A DNA stretch of 11,384 nucleotides from Planctomycetota bacterium (GTDB lineage Bacteria; Planctomycetota; UBA1135), in NCBI GenBank assembly GCA_027021325.1, contig JALUUN010000286.1:1-11384 (forward strand), read 5' to 3'. A program made the position numbers and the translations under genes. The first letter of the stretch is position 1, and every line of letters begins with the position of its first letter. This document shows, in pieces, positions 8,654 to 11,384 of the stretch. The notes under the pieces were generated by a model. That model was given only the letters and a program-made list of their open reading frames with translations. It was not told the origin of the DNA and ran no database searches.

Positions 8654-9366
8654 ATGAGATTCTCGCTGCTTCTCCTTATCCTCGCCCATTGGGTGGCCCC
8701 TTTCCCTGCTGTTCCGCAGGATCCGCCGCAAGCCCCCGACTACACCGGAGACACAGGCTGCGATGGAGATCTTCCGCCCGCCCCCCGGCTCCGGGGCTGC
8801 CAGGAGCCCAGGGTGCTCCCGCCTGTCAAGGCCAGAATCTGGTCTACGCCTTTCCAGAAGGCGAAGGGGGATGGTGGATCGGGGGAAGAGGAGGAGTCGG
8901 CGGACTCGGTCAGCAGGGTGGAGCCCCACGTGTCTGGACTGCGACTTCACGGGTCGCAGCAGGGGCCGGAGGAGCGGGAGGCACGGGGGGGCATGGAGGC
9001 GATGTCTTCCTCTTCATGTGGGATGTTCCCTGTCGTGCGACAGGGGGCACCGGTGGTCAGGGTGGAAGAGGAGGGCCAGGCGGTGAGGGGTACTACAACC
9101 CGGACATCCCACCGCTCTGGCTTGCCTGCGAGCCTGGGGGGCCGGGCGGAGATGGCGGCCCCGGAGGCGATGGCGGTGACGCTTGCGTTTCCCCGCAGAC
9201 CGGGAATCCTGTCTGCACGGGAGCAACAGGCACCGGGGGAGGGGGTGCTCCCGGGGTCGGAGGACCAGGAGGCGCCAGCGGAATCCACTTCCTGCCCTGC
9301 GACCTGGCCTCCCCTCCCTGGGGTGCCCACGGCCCTCCAGGCCAGCCGGGCGGGTTCTGTCCATGA
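8654..9366 (+). CDS. Exported Gly-rich, Cys-containing repeat protein, frame broken at a C6 tract
   Basis: I do not recognise a named family. ATG 8654 opens a Sec-type signal peptide (MRFSLLLLILAHWVAPFPA), then Pro/Asp/Gly-rich sequence with TGDTGCDGDLPP. The following Gly-rich region, ending at TGA 9364-9366, is one frame back (-1). The switch falls at CCCCCC 8781-8786. One extra C there joins both parts into a 237-aa protein, with the junction reading LPPAPPAPGLPGAQGAPACQ. The restored protein has eight Cys, an even number that suits disulfides in an exported protein. Five units of about 30 residues alternate GGxGGxGG blocks with short variable stretches. The stop overlaps the next gene's ATG (ATGA), supporting the Gly-rich frame as the real one. 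It uses more GGA, GGG, AGA and ACA codons than its neighbours, suggesting an accessory or poorly codon-adapted gene. No clear Shine-Dalgarno is seen. The break may be a sequencing indel, a true lesion or phase variation. Confidence 0.7.
8781..8786 (+). repeat. C6 tract at the frame switch
   Basis: CCCCCC preceded by CCCG makes a ten-base stretch with nine C. Codons up to GCC 8780-8782 belong to the signal-peptide frame, and from CCG 8785 onward the other frame is Gly-rich. Gain of one C restores a single reading frame; a classic two-codon -1 slippery heptamer is not present. Confidence 0.6.
8866..9318 (+). repeat. Five ~30-residue units: Gly-triplet block plus variable, mostly Cys-ending segment
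   Basis: The units lie at 8866-8958 (31 residues), 8959-9042 (28), 9043-9135 (31), 9136-9228 (31) and 9229-9318 (30). Each begins with a block of GGx triplets (for example GGTGGQGGRGGPGG or GGPGGDGGPGGDGG), followed by a non-Gly segment such as DVFLFMWDVPC, YYNPDIPPLWLAC, DACVSPQTGNPVC or IHFLPC. The first unit ends in PRVWTATSRVA without Cys. The periodicity is directly visible in the translation. The DNA copies are diverged, so this is an old protein repeat rather than a recent tandem duplication. Confidence 0.7.
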
Positions 9367-10832
9367 CCCGGAAGCCCGACGAGAGCTCGGGCCGCGGCCG
9401 GGCCTTCCGCCGGGCCGGCGGCGCCCTCCTCCTCCTGGGACTCGGCGCCTGGATCTTCGGGGAGGCCCTCTGCCGTCTGGCCCCTCCGGATTCCCCGGGG
9501 GAGGCGCGTCTGGAGACCGGGGTGCCGGATCGGCGTCCTGCCGCCCGGCCCGAGCTCGCCCGGCAGGATGCCTCGCCAGTGCCGAAGGGCGTGTGGATCC
9601 AGGAGGTCCGGGATCGCCGGACCGGGGAGCTCCTGGAGGGACTGCAGCTGGACCTGGTGGATGGCCGCGGACGCCTCCTCCTCCCGCTCCGTCCGCCGGC
9701 CGTGCTCCCCGAGCGCTACGCCGGGGGTTCCCCGGGTCTGGCCTGGAGGTACGAGGCCCCGCATGAGGAGGGCCCCCAGGAGGTCTTCTTTCCCCTCGAC
9801 GAGGCCCTTCCGGACGACCAGGGCGTCCTGGCGCTTCCCTACCGTCCGGTCCTGGAGGTCCTGCTCCTGGATGCAGCCACGGGCGAGGCCCTGACCCGGA
9901 GGACCGCCTTCGCCGCCACCCTCGCCGACGAGGAAGCCGTCCGCAGGCGCTGGGCCTCCTCCGCCAGCCTGCTGCCCGCCGACATCCTGGACTCGCCGGT
10001 CTTCTTCCTCGAGTACGCGCGGGCCGAGGGGCTGCTCCAGTCCGAGCTCCGCGCCCTCCCCGACGAGGAGGAAGAGGACGGATCCCTGGAACTGGTCCTG
10101 CCCCGCGGCGGCCGGTGGTGGCTCCAGTTCTGGAGCCGGGACCACGATCCGGTCCTCGAGCCTCTGGAGGTGCCGGCAGCGGCCCGCCTGGACCTGGCGC
10201 GAAGCCTGACCCGGCGGCCCCTCGTCCACGGCTTCGTCCACGGCGCGGACGGCGAGCCGGCTCCCGGAGTCGCCGTCGAGCTCACGGCCGATCTCGCCCC
10301 CTGGGAGCAGGCGGTCGTGCCCCTGGTCCAGGACCCCGGCCTGTTCGGCATGGGAGTCGTCTACGGGGCCTCCGGAGTCCGGCGCCGGACCGCGAAGCGG
10401 ACGGTCTGGACCGACGACGCCGGCCACGACGCGCTCCGGGTCCCGCGCGCCCGCCGCCTGGCGGTCTTCGCCTTCTCCCGCGAGGGATCGGATCTCCGCG
10501 TCCGCGACGAGAACACCCCCCTGCAGGAGGACTGGGAGGTCGATCTCTTCCTGGACCCCGGACCTGCCGGTGCCGACCTGCACCTGGTCCGCGGAGACGG
10601 AACGCCCCTCGCCGGGGCCCGGGTCCTGGCCTGGGTCGCCGTGGAGGACGGCTTCTACCGGCAGCTTCCCGAAGGGCGGACCGACGAGGACGGGAGCCTT
10701 CGCTTTCCCTGGCGGCGGCCGGGAGAACGCTACGGCCTGGCCGTCTTCCATCCCTCCTGGGAAGGCCCGAAACGGGTGGAGATCGGAGCCGAGGAGACGG
10801 AAGTGGTGATTCCGGGACTTCCTCCCCGGTAG
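9363..10832 (+). CDS. Membrane-anchored protein with carboxypeptidase-regulatory-like (beta-sandwich) modules, function unknown
   Basis: 489 aa, starting at ATG 9363, which shares ATGA with the stop of the Gly-rich gene. A basic N-terminus (residues 1-17) precedes one hydrophobic segment (about 18-35: AGGALLLLGLGAWIFGEALC), so the bulk should lie outside the cytoplasm; Cys37 is not in a good lipobox. The exterior has several stretches resembling carboxypeptidase-regulatory-like or Ig-like folds. Around 78-105 there is RRTGELLEGLQLDLVDGRG and around 165-195 LEVLLLDAATGEALTRR. The clearest modules are 285-390 (HGFVHGADGEPAPGVAVEL) and 401-489 (GDGTPLAGARVLAWV through RTDEDGSLRFP). The pattern of G-x-P-l-x-G-a-x-V followed by TDxxGxxxF is typical of such folds. 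No protease or kinase catalytic motif is seen. Such proteins are common in Planctomycetota, generally without known function. Overlap with the Gly-rich gene suggests the two products work together at the cell surface. The stop is TAG. Confidence 0.85.
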   Translation: MTRKPDESSGRGRAFRRAGGALLLLGLGAWIFGEALCRLAPPDSPGEARLETGVPDRRPAARPELARQDASPVPKGVWIQEVRDRRTGELLEGLQLDLVDGRGRLLLPLRPPAVLPERYAGGSPGLAWRYEAPHEEGPQEVFFPLDEALPDDQGVLALPYRPVLEVLLLDAATGEALTRRTAFAATLADEEAVRRRWASSASLLPADILDSPVFFLEYARAEGLLQSELRALPDEEEEDGSLELVLPRGGRWWLQFWSRDHDPVLEPLEVPAAARLDLARSLTRRPLVHGFVHGADGEPAPGVAVELTADLAPWEQAVVPLVQDPGLFGMGVVYGASGVRRRTAKRTVWTDDAGHDALRVPRARRLAVFAFSREGSDLRVRDENTPLQEDWEVDLFLDPGPAGADLHLVRGDGTPLAGARVLAWVAVEDGFYRQLPEGRTDEDGSLRFPWRRPGERYGLAVFHPSWEGPKRVEIGAEETEVVIPGLPPR

Positions 10833-10843
10833 CCGCGGCCGCC

Positions 10844-11149
10844 TCAGCCCGCGAGGAGCTGGACCAGGATCGCCAGGAGCAGGAGAAGGAAGATGGCGAT
10901 CCCCAGCAGGGAGAGCCAGGCGCCGCGGCGGCGCTGGCGGAGCACCCGGGCGCGGACCGGGTCCATCCAGAAGCGGCCCTCGGCGGTGCGGACCACCGCC
11001 CCCCAGGCCAGGAGTTCCTCCAGGGTCTCCGGCGTCCCCGGCGGCGGCCCGGGCCGGGCCGTGGCCGGGTCCCGGGCCCCGGCCTCCTCCAGCCAGCGGA
11101 GGATCTCCTCCTCCTGAGGATCGGCGCCGGTCAGGCGGAGCGGCGGCAT
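10844..11149 (-). CDS. Small protein with C-terminal membrane anchor, function unknown
   Basis: From ATG 11149 the product is 101 aa; an in-frame TTG at 11197, four bases past the uvrC stop, would add 16 residues and cannot be excluded, since AGGA sits just before it though too close. The N-terminal part (EEEILRWLEEAGARDP and LEELLAWGAVVRTAEGRFWMDP) looks like a helix-helix-small-hairpin unit, loosely reminiscent of a winged helix. A basic patch (RARVLRQRRRGAW) and a final hydrophobic helix of about 20 residues (LSLLGIAIFLLLLLAILVQL) follow, so the soluble part is expected in the cytoplasm. It lies directly downstream of uvrC on the same strand and convergent with the preceding gene (11-base gap, no terminator-like T tract). 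I do not recognise the family. Confidence 0.6.
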   Translation of the reverse strand: MPPLRLTGADPQEEEILRWLEEAGARDPATARPGPPPGTPETLEELLAWGAVVRTAEGRFWMDPVRARVLRQRRRGAWLSLLGIAIFLLLLLAILVQLLAG

Positions 11150-11201
11150 GACGCGCAGGAGGGTAGGCGCCGGGGCTCCGCCGGGCCATCCGGACAAGTC
11201 C

Positions 11202-11384
11202 TCAGGGCAGGACCTCCTCGAGGTGCCGGAGGACCCGCTCGGCCAGCTCCCGGCGCATGCCCGGGAGCGCGGCGAGGCGTTCGGGATCCATGCCGCGCAG
11301 AACCTGGAGGTCGCCGCCGCAGAGGTCCAGGAGCTGCTTGCGGCGGGCGGCGCCGATGCCCGGGACCTGTTCCAGGATCAGGCG
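11202..11384 (-). CDS. uvrC: Excinuclease ABC subunit C, C-terminal end only
   Basis: The last 60 residues of a protein whose start lies beyond the right edge. The visible part is a tandem helix-hairpin-helix domain: LEQVPGIGAARRKQLLDLCG, then LQVLRGMDPERLAALPGMRRELAERVLRHLEEV and a TGA stop. This matches the UvrC C-terminal (HhH)2 DNA-binding domain, where IPGIG-x-x-R/K-R-x-x-LL is followed by a second hairpin. UvrC makes the dual incisions in nucleotide excision repair with UvrA and UvrB. Other (HhH)2 proteins are possible because the nuclease domains are outside the window, but the arrangement at the very C-terminus fits UvrC best. Confidence 0.8.
   Translation of the reverse strand, partial: RLILEQVPGIGAARRKQLLDLCGGDLQVLRGMDPERLAALPGMRRELAERVLRHLEEVLP

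Noticed and set aside
8689..9366. TTG at 8689 as the true start of the Gly-rich protein
   Set aside because: It would give an Arg-rich N-terminus without an export signal, while a good signal peptide lies in the neighbouring frame just upstream; retained only as a remote alternative.
8450..9766. Continuation of the signal-peptide frame past 8790 as one long protein
   Set aside because: After the C6 run this frame loses the Gly-rich pattern and would overlap the next gene by about 400 bases; the other frame has repeat structure and a coupled stop.
10833..10843. Bidirectional terminator in the convergent gap
   Set aside because: The gap is only 11 bases, with a short GC palindrome (GCGGCCGC region) and no T or A tracts.
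9093..11189. Minus-strand open frame of about 700 codons opposite the modular membrane protein
   Set aside because: It runs across the Gly-rich repeats, the membrane protein and the small anchored gene without any domain; the plus-strand frames have a signal anchor, module motifs and an ATGA junction.

Overview
The window is very GC-rich (by eye about 70% G+C) and packed with genes; there is no gene-free stretch over 300 bases. It comes from a Gram-negative bacterium: it carries a Kdo transferase for lipid A (waaA), SecA with a C-terminal zinc motif, and a lipoprotein signal peptidase. The very high GC, the DksA/TraR-like gene joined to lspA, the class 1B PyrD, and an exported Gly-rich protein beside a membrane-anchored protein with carboxypeptidase-regulatory-like modules suggest Planctomycetota. 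That placement is inference, and other high-GC Gram-negative phyla are possible.

Left two thirds, minus strand, read right to left: dksA-like -> lspA -> pyrD, joined by two 4-base stop/start overlaps. After an 89-base gap with a candidate promoter come secA -> waaA (another 4-base overlap) -> metK (21-base gap; its 3' end runs off the left edge). These are housekeeping genes for transcription control, lipoprotein maturation, pyrimidine synthesis, protein export, lipid A-Kdo assembly and S-adenosylmethionine synthesis.

The 174-base divergent gap between dksA and a Xer-type recombinase holds the clearest regulatory structure. A good sigma70-like promoter fires leftward toward dksA, with its -35 box inside the first codons of the recombinase gene. 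Downstream of it, the predicted dksA leader has four consecutive perfect or near-perfect hairpins spaced about 31-35 bases apart.

Right third, plus strand: a complete XerD/XerC-type recombinase, then a two-gene accessory unit. Its first gene encodes an exported protein of about 237 residues with five ~30-residue units, each a Gly-Gly-X block followed by a short variable stretch that usually ends in Cys. As given, its signal peptide and its repeat region lie in different frames, and the break falls at a run of six C. The second gene overlaps the first by 4 bases and encodes a single-pass membrane-anchored protein of likely beta-sandwich modules. Convergent to it on the minus strand are a small C-terminally anchored protein of unknown function and the C-terminal (HhH)2 end of uvrC, cut by the right edge.

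The most interesting part is the pair at 8654-10832: a putative secreted Gly-rich, disulfide-containing repeat protein, possibly subject to C-tract slippage, coupled to a membrane-anchored partner.
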